A DNA stretch of 64,000 nucleotides from contig JBGVJZ010000035.1 in the NCBI GenBank assembly GCA_045129695.1, positions 1-64,000 on the forward strand, read 5' to 3'. The notes beneath the pieces were generated by a model that did not search any database, had not been told where the DNA came from, and saw only the letters and a list, made by a program, of their open reading frames with translations. Source of the DNA: Eshraghiella sp045129695. Lineage in GTDB: Bacteria; Bacillota; Clostridia; Lachnospirales; Lachnospiraceae. Of this stretch, positions 1 through 7,511 are shown piece after piece. A program made the translations under genes and the position numbers. Each line of letters opens with the position of its first letter. The stretch's first letter is position 1.

Positions 1-516
1 AAGATATGCATAACTTACAGTCAAAAGTATCGTTAACCATATTGATAAAACTGTTACAATAAAGGTTATAATTATTGTCGCGAGATCAGTCTCAAAATAC
101 ACAAGTATATAATCAATCATCTCAGCCATATCACGTATCTCATTAAACTGCGACATAGCCAATGTAAAGTTCAAATATGCACATAACCCATACACGGAAG
201 TTGCAACAACCGTTGTAATTATGAGTGAAACATATTTTGCTCCTACAATTTCAAAGGTTGTTACGGGTGCCATAAAGGACATATAGCTTGTTCTGGAATT
301 AATCTCCCTGGCATAGGATATTACACCTATAACCATAATAAACAAAACTGCGCCCCACCCACACAATATAAACAAAATCAAGCTTATCGCAATGTTTGTC
401 GTACTTTCCGCAACAATGCTTAAAGCAAGATAACTTGCAAGTGCAAGTATAACGCTCACAATTATTATATACAAAGGAAGATCCTTACGATACTCATATT
501 TAATCAGCTTAAACAT
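1..516 (-). CDS. ABC-2 type transporter permease, partial (C-terminus outside window)
   Basis: An open frame runs from an ATG at 516 to the left edge without a stop, giving 172 residues of a longer membrane protein. Hydrophobic helices are visible at about residues 15-35, 42-65, 95-115 and 145-170, with a charged start (MFKLIKYEYRKDL) as in ABC-2 permeases. The start codon overlaps the stop of the upstream ATPase gene by 8 bases and has a GGGAGGT Shine-Dalgarno sequence inside that gene, so the two are translationally coupled and should form one exporter. The substrate cannot be told. The family is inferred from topology and the neighbour. Confidence 0.75.
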   Translation of the reverse strand, partial: MFKLIKYEYRKDLPLYIIIVSVILALASYLALSIVAESTTNIAISLILFILCGWGAVLFIMVIGVISYAREINSRTSYMSFMAPVTTFEIVGAKYVSLIITTVVATSVYGLCAYLNFTLAMSQFNEIRDMAEMIDYILVYFETDLATIIITFIVTVLSIWLTILLTVSYAYL

Positions 517-1432
517 TTCTGTTACCTCCCTTATTATTTACATATAAATCATATGGATTACTGTATTTATCTGCATCCGGCATTTGGTAATCTGACTGAG
601 AAGCCGACTGCGGTTCATTAACATTCTGCCATTCATACGTCGGCGGCATTCCGTTCATCTGCTCTCCATACATCGGCGGCATTCCGTTCATCTGTCCTCC
701 ATACATCGGTGGCATTCCGTTCATCTGCTGGCCATAAGGAATACCCCATCCGTATACTTCCTTATATAAATCCACTAAGGATTTTCCATTGGTCCTTCTA
801 AGTTCGTTGGCATCTCCTGCGAGAACAAGCTTACCATTTTTCATAAAAAGAGCACCATTAACAATATGTTCAAGCTCATCCACTAAATGACTAGAAATGA
901 TAAATGTGCGTTTTCCATCTGCATTATCCATAATTGCACGGACAATAACCTCTCTTGCAAGTATATCTATGCCGTTAAGCGGTTCATCTAACATTGTTAT
1001 CGCGGAATGTCTTGCAAGTGCAACTGCAACCTTCAATTTGGCAAGCATACCTGTGGACATATTCTTAACCTTGTCCGGAAAAGAAAGTCCCATTTTATTA
1101 AGTAAATCATAGAAATGTGTTTCATCAAAGTTTTTATAAAAATCCTTATAAAAGGAAACTATATCCCTAATCGTCATATAAGAATAAAAATAATTCTCTG
1201 TAGGCATATATGTGATATCAGCCTTATCTCTGGCGGTCATCAATTCGCCATTAATTGTTATTATGCCTTCTGTTGGTGAAATAAGTCCCATAATCATCTT
1301 CATAAGTGTTGTTTTACCGCTTCCGTTCGGTCCAAGCATGGCATATACCCCACCCTCTTCAAGGCGCATATTGACATGGTCCACTGCAACACAGGATGAA
1401 TATCTTTTAACAACTTCATCGCATATCAGCAT
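509..1432 (-). CDS. ABC transporter ATP-binding protein with Met/Pro-rich repeat tail
   Basis: ATPase that should energise the adjoining ABC-2 permease. Walker A (GPNGSGKTT), a degenerate signature (NMSTGMLAKLKVA), Walker B (ITMLDEP) and the switch histidine (ISSHLVDE) are all present in the first ~215 residues. A longer frame opens at 1468, but the start at 1432 (MLICDEV) follows GGGAGGA at ideal spacing, giving 307 residues. The C-terminal ~70 residues are unusual: three copies of an 11-residue unit, YG-x-QMNGMPP-M/T, followed by a Gln/Ser/Asn-rich end. This tail is not part of the ABC fold and its role is unknown. The first gene of the pair has its own promoter. Confidence 0.9.
   Translation of the reverse strand: MLICDEVVKRYSSCVAVDHVNMRLEEGGVYAMLGPNGSGKTTLMKMIMGLISPTEGIITINGELMTARDKADITYMPTENYFYSYMTIRDIVSFYKDFYKNFDETHFYDLLNKMGLSFPDKVKNMSTGMLAKLKVAVALARHSAITMLDEPLNGIDILAREVIVRAIMDNADGKRTFIISSHLVDELEHIVNGALFMKNGKLVLAGDANELRRTNGKSLVDLYKEVYGWGIPYGQQMNGMPPMYGGQMNGMPPMYGEQMNGMPPTYEWQNVNEPQSASQSDYQMPDADKYSNPYDLYVNNKGGNRNV
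641..727. repeat. 33-bp tandem repeat coding the ATPase tail
   Basis: Units of 33 bases begin at 641, 674 and 707 (the last is incomplete), nearly identical in sequence (core GGCATTCCGTTCATCTG). They encode the QMNGMPP repeats of the ABC ATPase on the minus strand. The high base identity suggests recent slippage-type expansion, so copy number may vary between strains. Confidence 0.85.
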
Positions 1433-1494
1433 TTTCAAATCCTCCCTTAAACCCAATATTATTTTCATATGAATACTTTTTGGTATTTGTTGGA

Positions 1495-1523
1495 ATTATA
1501 ACACCAATAAGTTTTAGTGTAAA
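1495..1523 (-). promoter_or_regulatory. Predicted sigma-A promoter of the ABC exporter operon
   Basis: On the minus strand TTTACA, 17 bases, TATAAT. It lies about 63 bases upstream of the ATPase start and back to back with the purine phosphorylase promoter; the two -35 elements are separated by one base. Confidence 0.7.
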
Positions 1524-1524
1524 G

Positions 1525-1553
1525 TTGCAAATGAAGCGGGGATATTTTATAAT
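1525..1553 (+). promoter_or_regulatory. Predicted sigma-A promoter of punA
   Basis: TTGCAA, 17 bases, TATAAT, about 55 bases upstream of the gene start. A close AGGAGG ribosome site precedes the ATG. Confidence 0.75.
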
Positions 1554-1608
1554 CGAATAAGAGTTTGTTGAATTAACGTTACGATTAATAGCTTATAGGA
1601 GGTATTAT

Positions 1609-2430
1609 ATGACTAATTATATCCAAATAATAAACGAAGCAACCGATTATATCCGTGAACGCATTGGAACGCTTCCGGAAATTGCAATCATTCTGGGGTC
1701 AGGTCTTGGGGCACTTTCAACCCATGTTACTGACGCAACAATATTAAAATATGAAGAAATCCCTCATTTTAAGGCTTCAACTGTACCGGGACATGCAGGA
1801 GAATTAATAATCGGAAATATTGAAGACCGCAGAGTTCTTATAATGAACGGACGTTTTCACTACTATGAAGGTCACGATATGGAAATTGTTACCCTGCCTA
1901 TAAGGGTGTTTTCAAGACTTGGCATTAAGAATCTTATTGTAACCAATGCTGCAGGTGGAATTGGTGATAAGCTTTCACCGGGAACGATTATGCTTATTCG
2001 TGACCATTTAAGCTTTATGTGTCCTTCTCCGCTTCGCGGGCCTAATCTTTCCGAATTCGGTACGCGTTTTCCCGATATGACACATATATATTCATCTGAA
2101 TACATGGAACTTGCAAAAAGAATTGCAAACAGACTTGAAATTCCTATTGAGACAGGTGTGTACTGTTATTTTACCGGGCCACAGTACGAGACTCCATCAG
2201 AAATCAAGGCAGTCCGGCTTCTTGGTGCAGACGCAGCAGGTATGTCCACTGTTCCTGAAGCAATCATTGCCAGACATTGTGGTATGAATATTCTTGGAAT
2301 TTCTCTTATTACCAACAAGGCAGCAGGACTTGGAAATAATGAATTATCCCATGAGGAGGTTGGTACAATTGCCAAAATTTCCGGAGAGAAAATGGTTGAA
2401 TTGGTCAAGAACATTATTAAAGAATGGTAG
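1609..2430 (+). CDS. punA: Purine-nucleoside phosphorylase (trimeric, inosine/guanosine type)
   Basis: Cytoplasmic purine salvage enzyme that phosphorolyses inosine and guanosine (and deoxy forms) to base and pentose-1-phosphate. The 273-residue length fits the trimeric PNP family. Visible motifs are GSGLG (30-34), the phosphate-binding GHAGEL (61-66) and RFHYYEGH (82-89), NAAGG (113-117), the base-site PQYETPSEI (191-199), AAGMSTVPEAI (209-219) and TNKAAG (235-240), whose Asn selects 6-oxopurines. It is monocistronic with its own promoter and AGGAGG ribosome site. The symbol follows B. subtilis usage; pupG or deoD are alternative names. Confidence 0.95.
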   Translation: MTNYIQIINEATDYIRERIGTLPEIAIILGSGLGALSTHVTDATILKYEEIPHFKASTVPGHAGELIIGNIEDRRVLIMNGRFHYYEGHDMEIVTLPIRVFSRLGIKNLIVTNAAGGIGDKLSPGTIMLIRDHLSFMCPSPLRGPNLSEFGTRFPDMTHIYSSEYMELAKRIANRLEIPIETGVYCYFTGPQYETPSEIKAVRLLGADAAGMSTVPEAIIARHCGMNILGISLITNKAAGLGNNELSHEEVGTIAKISGEKMVELVKNIIKEW

Positions 2431-2452
2431 AAAATAATTTGCGGTTCGACAT

Positions 2453-2529
2453 TAGCCATGCATGGATTCGATGAATTGGCTGCCGGGATCACTCTCCCAA
2501 CGGGTATCTCAATTACCTCCGGCATGGCT
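2453..2529. other. Structured intergenic element between convergent genes
   Basis: Outer arms AGCCATGC (2453-2460) and GCATGGCT (2522-2529) can pair, with inner pairs AATTG/CAATT and GGGA/TCCC between them. It sits between the ends of punA and the ppx-like gene. No T-run follows on either strand, so it is not an ordinary intrinsic terminator. It may be a palindromic repeat or a processed RNA hairpin; its function is unknown. Confidence 0.35.
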
Positions 2530-2552
2530 CATTGCACGCACATATCCCCCTT

Positions 2553-3491
2553 TTATTTCCCCAACTGTTCAATCAGATACCCTTCCCGTACGCTGGCATC
2601 AATCAGGCGTATTTTCTTAATTCCAAGGTATTTACATATCTCTTTAATTGCAATCATTCCCGGAACGATAGTATATACGCGCTCAGGAATTACATGGCAG
2701 AGAATATTGATGGCATCTATGTTCATTTCATATATTTCATCAATCATTTTTTGAATTTCACTTATCTTAACTAGCTCCATGATATTCTTTTCCTTGTCAT
2801 ATTTGCTGCTTTTCTCGCTGTTGCAAGGCATTTCATCATACAACTTATAGATTGCACGCATTGTTCCACCGAATACATATACCTCATCATATTTTAAATC
2901 CTTAAGATTTTCAAACTTTGCGAGACATTTCTTTACATATTCCTTTATGTTTCTGATTTCCTTTTCTGTTGGAATGAGACCCTTTACAAATTTATCATAG
3001 AGATACAGACTTCCGATTTCAAAAGAATGTCCTTCCTCCAATTTACGCTCTCCGAATTTAAAAATCTGACAACTGCCGCCGCCCATATCAAGTGCAACGC
3101 CCTCTATGTCTCCAACCTTATTTAAAATGCTTACACAGTCGTAATGAGTCTCCTCTTCCTCGGACAGAATCAGAGTGGTTATTCCTGTTTTAAGCTTTGT
3201 AAAGGTTATAATTTCTTCTTTGTTAATTACCTTTCTCATCGCCGAGGTTGCAAAACAGCTTATGTCAGTGCAATCGGCAATTCTGCATAATTTCTGAACA
3301 TAATTAAGAAAATAACAGAATTTACTCAGACCCATTTCAGTCATTTTCTCTTTTTTAATTTCAGTAATCAGACCGGAAAATGTTTTTTCATCCAATATTT
3401 TTTTGTAGTGATTATCCTCGATTTCATACATTACTACTCTCATGGAATTCGATCCGATATCCACTATGGCTTTTTTATATTTATTACTCAT
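2553..3491 (-). CDS. ppx: Ppx/GppA family phosphatase (exopolyphosphatase-like)
   Basis: ASKHA-fold phosphatase that removes terminal phosphate from polyphosphate or pppGpp. At 312 residues it is the single-module form, lacking the C-terminal HD domain of E. coli Ppx. Motifs: the first phosphate loop DIGSNSMR (12-19), SAMRK in the central region, the second phosphate loop ALDMGGGSCQIF (about 136-147), FGGTMRAIYKL and VPGMIAI near the end. A polyphosphate polymerase-like VTC gene lies 13 kb away, so polyphosphate turnover is plausible. Which substrate is preferred cannot be read from sequence. The 260 bases upstream hold a terminator for the previous gene but no clear promoter. Confidence 0.85.
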   Translation of the reverse strand: MSNKYKKAIVDIGSNSMRVVMYEIEDNHYKKILDEKTFSGLITEIKKEKMTEMGLSKFCYFLNYVQKLCRIADCTDISCFATSAMRKVINKEEIITFTKLKTGITTLILSEEEETHYDCVSILNKVGDIEGVALDMGGGSCQIFKFGERKLEEGHSFEIGSLYLYDKFVKGLIPTEKEIRNIKEYVKKCLAKFENLKDLKYDEVYVFGGTMRAIYKLYDEMPCNSEKSSKYDKEKNIMELVKISEIQKMIDEIYEMNIDAINILCHVIPERVYTIVPGMIAIKEICKYLGIKKIRLIDASVREGYLIEQLGK

Positions 3492-3698
3492 TTTAACCTG
3501 CTTTCTTGATATCCGTTTTAAATATTATTTACTTTATCATATACTTCCGTATAGTCTTGCTTTTTTCATCCATAAGCATTACAGCAAACATTTCCTTAAT
3601 CCTGTTTTAAATATCTGAATCAAGAATAGTTTTCTTCTATACAAGACAATCATATTCCATTAATGTAAAATTCCTTTTCCCAAGACTGTAAAAAATAT

Positions 3699-3750
3699 GT
3701 AAAAAATCCTTATCTCAAAGCAGTTATTATACTACTTTAAGATAAGGATT
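3699..3750 (-). terminator. Intrinsic terminator of ybaK
   Basis: A 16-base stem with one mismatch (3705-3720 with 3735-3750, core AATCCTTATCT) followed on the minus strand by T6. It starts 3 bases past the ybaK stop and also contributes a hairpin in the other direction. Confidence 0.85.
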
Positions 3751-3752
3751 AT

Positions 3753-4235
3753 TTATTTCACCACATCTGCAAACTCCGCTCTCGATGCCCTGCACCAGTC
3801 CTGTGGAGCAACCGTAAGCTGAACTCCGATTTTGCCCCCGCTTACAACCATTTGTGCAAGCGGCACCGCTGAAGAATCAATTCTGGTCACATATTGTTTT
3901 TTCATTCCGACTGCTGTACAACCACCACGAATATAGCCTGTTACATTGGTAACATCTTTAAGAGGCAGAAGCTCGACTGACTTCTCTCCTACGGATTTCG
4001 CCGCCTTTTTAAAATCAATCTCTTTCTCAATAGGTATTACAAACACAAAATAATTCCCGGAATGTCCGACAGTCACAATGGTCTTGTACACAAGCTCGTG
4101 AGGTATGCCCAGTAAATCCGCTGTGTGTACGCCGTCAACAAATTCATCACATTCGTAAAAACGGGTTTCATAAGGAATTTTCTCCTTTTCAAGAATTCGC
4201 ATTGCGTTGGTTTTAATTTCTTTATTCTTAGCCAT
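3753..4235 (-). CDS. ybaK: Cys-tRNA(Pro)/Cys-tRNA(Cys) deacylase YbaK
   Basis: Trans-editing enzyme that hydrolyses Cys mischarged on tRNA(Pro). The 160-residue length and single YbaK/EbsC domain are typical. The conserved lysine is in LVYKTIV (~47-53), and the substrate loop GGCTAVGMKKQ (~104-114) is intact, which favours YbaK over ProX or the ProRS insertion domain. It follows the thioesterase and queH genes on the same strand with short gaps (26 and 28 bases), so these three housekeeping genes probably share a transcript ending at the terminator just downstream. Confidence 0.93.
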   Translation of the reverse strand: MAKNKEIKTNAMRILEKEKIPYETRFYECDEFVDGVHTADLLGIPHELVYKTIVTVGHSGNYFVFVIPIEKEIDFKKAAKSVGEKSVELLPLKDVTNVTGYIRGGCTAVGMKKQYVTRIDSSAVPLAQMVVSGGKIGVQLTVAPQDWCRASRAEFADVVK

Positions 4236-4261
4236 AGTATCCTCTCTTTAATTTAAGGAAG

Positions 4262-4693
4262 TTAACGACACAGTCCTTCTTCCATTGATTTTAAAAATTT
4301 CTCATGCATATCAGGTCGCACTTTTTTGATGTTAACAGGCTTAAAGGTTTCTCTGTCAACAAAACAGTGTGAACTGTCTCCGGTAACCAGAACAGTTCCG
4401 TCAGACTTTTTAATAACGGTATATTCAATTTCTGCGACAATCCCATTATATTTCCTGATTCCTGTTCTTACTATAATCTCATCATCAAAAACAGCCGGAG
4501 TTTTATATTTACAACTTACGGAAACAACAGGAATCTGTATATCCTCATCCTCCATTGTCCTATATGACAAATCTGCTGAACGCAAAAACTCAATTCTTGC
4601 CTCCTCAAACCAGCGTATATAGTTGGAATGATGTACAATTCCCATCATATCCGTTTCATAATAAGCAACTCTTTTTTCATAATCGTATGTCAT
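4262..4693 (-). CDS. Acyl-CoA thioesterase, YbgC/4HBT hot-dog family
   Basis: Predicted cytoplasmic thioesterase that hydrolyses acyl-CoA esters. The catalytic-region motif YYETDMMGIVHHSNYIRWFE (near residue 11) contains the Asp and His pattern of 4-hydroxybenzoyl-CoA thioesterases. The frame is open further upstream, but the chosen start at 4693 (MTYDYEKRV) follows GGAGGT at ideal distance, giving 143 residues, the usual family length. It is the middle gene of a queH-thioesterase-ybaK run. The substrate is unknown. Confidence 0.88.
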   Translation of the reverse strand: MTYDYEKRVAYYETDMMGIVHHSNYIRWFEEARIEFLRSADLSYRTMEDEDIQIPVVSVSCKYKTPAVFDDEIIVRTGIRKYNGIVAEIEYTVIKKSDGTVLVTGDSSHCFVDRETFKPVNIKKVRPDMHEKFLKSMEEGLCR

Positions 4694-4721
4694 TTTTTTA
4701 CCTCCATTGCTACTAAATTGC

Positions 4722-5336
4722 TCAATTATTATTTTGTGAGTACACGCATCCACAAAAATTCTGACGGTACAAATTATATTCCTTTGATAATTCAACTGAC
4801 TGCTTATAGCCCTCTCTCTTCTTAAAATCTGACGGAAGATGCATTACCCCATATTCCTCACTAAGTTTTGTGCCAATTTCATTAATCTTCCCGGCATTTT
4901 TAAGAGGACTTATTGAAAGTGTTGTGGTAAAATAATCAAATCCCATACGAGAGGCATATATTGCAGCCTCCCTCAGACGCATTTCATAGCAAACCATACA
5001 TCTGCTTCCACCTTCCGGTTCATTCTCCATGCCCTTAACCGCATCAAAAAACTCCTTCGGCTCATATCTGCCCTCAAGGAATTCAATCGGATTACGAACC
5101 GGAAGTTCACTAATCAGACGCTTTTGCTCATTTACACGCTTAACATATTCCTCCTGCGGAAATATATTGGGATTAAAATATAATAAAGTAATTTTAAAAT
5201 ATTCAGAAAGATATTTCAATACATAACTGCTGCAAGGTGCACAGCAGCTGTGAAGAAGAAGAGTCTTAACCTCTCCTTTTAGTGTTATATCCGATATTAT
5301 TTTATCCAATTCCTTCTGATAATTAACTTTATTCAT
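4722..5336 (-). CDS. queH: Epoxyqueuosine reductase QueH
   Basis: Last step of queuosine tRNA modification: reduces epoxyqueuosine to queuosine. It is the B12-independent alternative to QueG. The Cys motifs expected for QueH are all present: HSCCAPC (28-34) near the N-terminus, SRCMVCYE in the middle and FCGCVYS near the C-terminus, with TTTLSISPLKN and DFKKREGY between them. Length 204 residues. First gene of a three-gene run. Confidence 0.93.
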   Translation of the reverse strand: MNKVNYQKELDKIISDITLKGEVKTLLLHSCCAPCSSYVLKYLSEYFKITLLYFNPNIFPQEEYVKRVNEQKRLISELPVRNPIEFLEGRYEPKEFFDAVKGMENEPEGGSRCMVCYEMRLREAAIYASRMGFDYFTTTLSISPLKNAGKINEIGTKLSEEYGVMHLPSDFKKREGYKQSVELSKEYNLYRQNFCGCVYSQNNN

Positions 5337-5455
5337 TTTTATTTTCCTTTTTGTTCATATTTTATTAAATATTTTAACATAGAAAATCAATAAATCAATA
5401 TTATACTGAATTCATAAACAAAGAATAATTGTTATTCCTTTTTCTTTTTCATAAA

Positions 5456-5477
5456 CCCGGTGGAGTAATTCACCGGG
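5456..5477. other. GC-rich hairpin in the queH/pepF divergent region
   Basis: CCCGGTG, 8-base loop, CACCGGG, a perfect 7-bp stem followed on the plus strand by pyrimidine- and T-rich sequence. It resembles an intrinsic terminator, yet no plus-strand gene lies upstream of it. It may end a short unannotated RNA or be a remnant. The rest of 5337-5526 is AT-rich with nothing else recognised. Confidence 0.4.
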
Positions 5478-5526
5478 CCCTCCTTTTTCCCCTTTTTTAA
5501 TAAATTAATAATTTTATCCACACTAT

Positions 5527-5555
5527 TTGTAAAATTTTCATTATTGGGATATAAT
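5527..5555 (+). promoter_or_regulatory. Predicted sigma-A promoter of pepF
   Basis: TTGTAA, 17 bases, TATAAT, 31 bases before the pepF start. Confidence 0.75.
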
Positions 5556-5586
5556 CAAAATATCAAATTAGTATTGGAGATTAGAA

Positions 5587-7383
5587 ATGGATATTGAAAA
5601 AGTTTTACCACGTGATGAAATTGCTCTTGAGCATAAATGGGCTACCGAAGATATTTATCCGTCTGACGAAGCATTTATCGAAGAGCTTAACCGTTTTAGG
5701 GCAAATATCCCGGAAATTACCGGATTTGACGGCACTGCTACTGCAAGTGCCCAATTGCTCCTTAAGTATTATGAATTCTATGCAGGTAATATTCCTGTAA
5801 TTGACAAATTAATACATTACTCCATGTTGAAATCTGACGAAGATACCTCCGTATCCAAATATCAGGATTTCAAGAATCAGGCAACCAGTGCATATATTGA
5901 GTATGAAAGTGCCAATTCTTTTTTCATTCCTCAGCTGCTTAATCTGTCTGAGGATACCCTGAACTCATATTATGAAGAGGAACCGGGACTTTTATTTTAC
6001 CGTAATGACATAGATAAAAAACGCCGTCTCGCGGATCATATCCTGGATGAGCAGGGTGAAATGCTTCTCTCAATGGCGGGCGAACTTACAGTTGCACCCG
6101 ACAATATTTATGGTCTGTTGTCCAATGCTGACTTAACATTTGAGCCGGTATTTTACGAGGGCAGGGAATACCCTGTTACACATAGCACCTTTGTTCCTCT
6201 CCTTGAGAATTCTAATGCCGATATACGAAGACTCGCTTTTAAGTCCATGTACAAGACCTATAACCAGTTCAGTAATACTTTCGCGTCACTGATTTCTTCC
6301 CAGATGAAGGCTCTGGCGTTCAATGCAAAAGCAAGAAAATACCATTCCACTCTTGAGGCCGCATTGGATATGACCGATGTTGATACAGCAGTATACCATA
6401 ATCTCATTCAGACAGTACATGATAATATGGATTATATGTACCAATATGTTGACCTCAGAAAGAAAATAATGAATGTGGATGAACTCCATATTTATGATGT
6501 ATACACTCCTTTGGTGCCAAATTCATCTGCCGGAATTCCATTTGAAACAGCGAAGGAAAATGTTATTAATGCACTTAAAGTGCTTGGTGATGAATATATT
6601 TCCGTTCTTAAATCCGGTTTTGAAAACAGATGGATTGATATTTACGAAAATACAGGCAAACGTTCCGGTGCTTACTCCTCCGGTTGTCTTATTCATCCAT
6701 ACGTACTTCTTAATCAGAAGGATACAATTGACAGTGAATTCACACTTGCACATGAGATGGGACATGCAATGCACTCCTATCTGTCAAATACCACACAGGC
6801 ACCTATTTATGCTGACTATGTAATTTTTGTAGCAGAAGTAGCTTCTACATGTAATGAATCACTTCTGATGCAATATCTTCTTAATAACACCACTGATAAG
6901 AACGAACGAATTGCTCTTATCAACCATTTTCTCGACCAGTTTAAAGGAACTATATACAGGCAGACCATGTTTGCGGAATTTGAATTGAGGATGAATGAGC
7001 TTGTAGCACAGGGAGCATCTCTTACTGCTGACATTCTTAAGGATGAATATAAAAAACTTGTGCATCTGTATTTTGGTGATAATATTGTTCTGGATGATGA
7101 GATAGCTTTAGAGTGGGCAAGAATCCCGCATTTCTATTACAATTATTATGTTTACCAGTATGCAACAGGCTTCAGTGCTGCAATCGCACTTTCCAAACAA
7201 ATTTTGGAAGAAGGCCAGCCTGCTGTTGAGCGTTACCTTAAGTTCTTAAGCTCCGGTAACACAGCCGACCCTGTTTCTCTTTTAAAAATAGCAGGTGTTG
7301 ATATGGCAAGTCCTAAGCCGATTGAGGACGCCCTTAAGATTTTTGGCGATTTAATTAAAGAGATGGAGGAGCTTACCCGATAA
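5587..7383 (+). CDS. pepF: Oligoendopeptidase F (M3 metallopeptidase)
   Basis: Cytoplasmic zinc metallopeptidase that degrades oligopeptides of roughly 7-17 residues. The HExxH zinc site HEMGHAMHS lies near residue 390, with the third ligand expected about 25 residues on (VAEVASTCNE). The C-terminal ARIPHFYYNYYVYQYATG is a strong PepF family signature. Length 598 residues matches the family. Monocistronic, with a sigma-A promoter upstream and a hairpin terminator shared with the convergent chemotaxis receptor gene. Confidence 0.96.
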   Translation: MDIEKVLPRDEIALEHKWATEDIYPSDEAFIEELNRFRANIPEITGFDGTATASAQLLLKYYEFYAGNIPVIDKLIHYSMLKSDEDTSVSKYQDFKNQATSAYIEYESANSFFIPQLLNLSEDTLNSYYEEEPGLLFYRNDIDKKRRLADHILDEQGEMLLSMAGELTVAPDNIYGLLSNADLTFEPVFYEGREYPVTHSTFVPLLENSNADIRRLAFKSMYKTYNQFSNTFASLISSQMKALAFNAKARKYHSTLEAALDMTDVDTAVYHNLIQTVHDNMDYMYQYVDLRKKIMNVDELHIYDVYTPLVPNSSAGIPFETAKENVINALKVLGDEYISVLKSGFENRWIDIYENTGKRSGAYSSGCLIHPYVLLNQKDTIDSEFTLAHEMGHAMHSYLSNTTQAPIYADYVIFVAEVASTCNESLLMQYLLNNTTDKNERIALINHFLDQFKGTIYRQTMFAEFELRMNELVAQGASLTADILKDEYKKLVHLYFGDNIVLDDEIALEWARIPHFYYNYYVYQYATGFSAAIALSKQILEEGQPAVERYLKFLSSGNTADPVSLLKIAGVDMASPKPIEDALKIFGDLIKEMEELTR

Positions 7384-7436
7384 ATTACCAATAAACCCTT
7401 AAATTTAATTCCATTATAAAGTTCCCATAGAGCAGA

Positions 7437-7495
7437 AAAACACCCTGATGAACTGACTTTGAGTTATCTCAAACATCTGTCTGTCAGGGTGTTTT
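7437..7495. terminator. Bidirectional terminator between pepF and the chemotaxis receptor
   Basis: Arms AAAACACCCTGA (7437-7448) and TCAGGGTGTTTT (7484-7495) are perfectly complementary; an inner TTTGAG/CTCAAA pair (7457-7472) extends the structure. Terminal A/T runs give T-tails in both directions. Confidence 0.88.
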
Positions 7496-7511
7496 AAATA
7501 TATTTAATTAA

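Noticed and set aside
5337..5586. Riboswitch upstream of pepF
   Set aside because: Only a single 7-bp hairpin is seen and it lies upstream of the pepF promoter.
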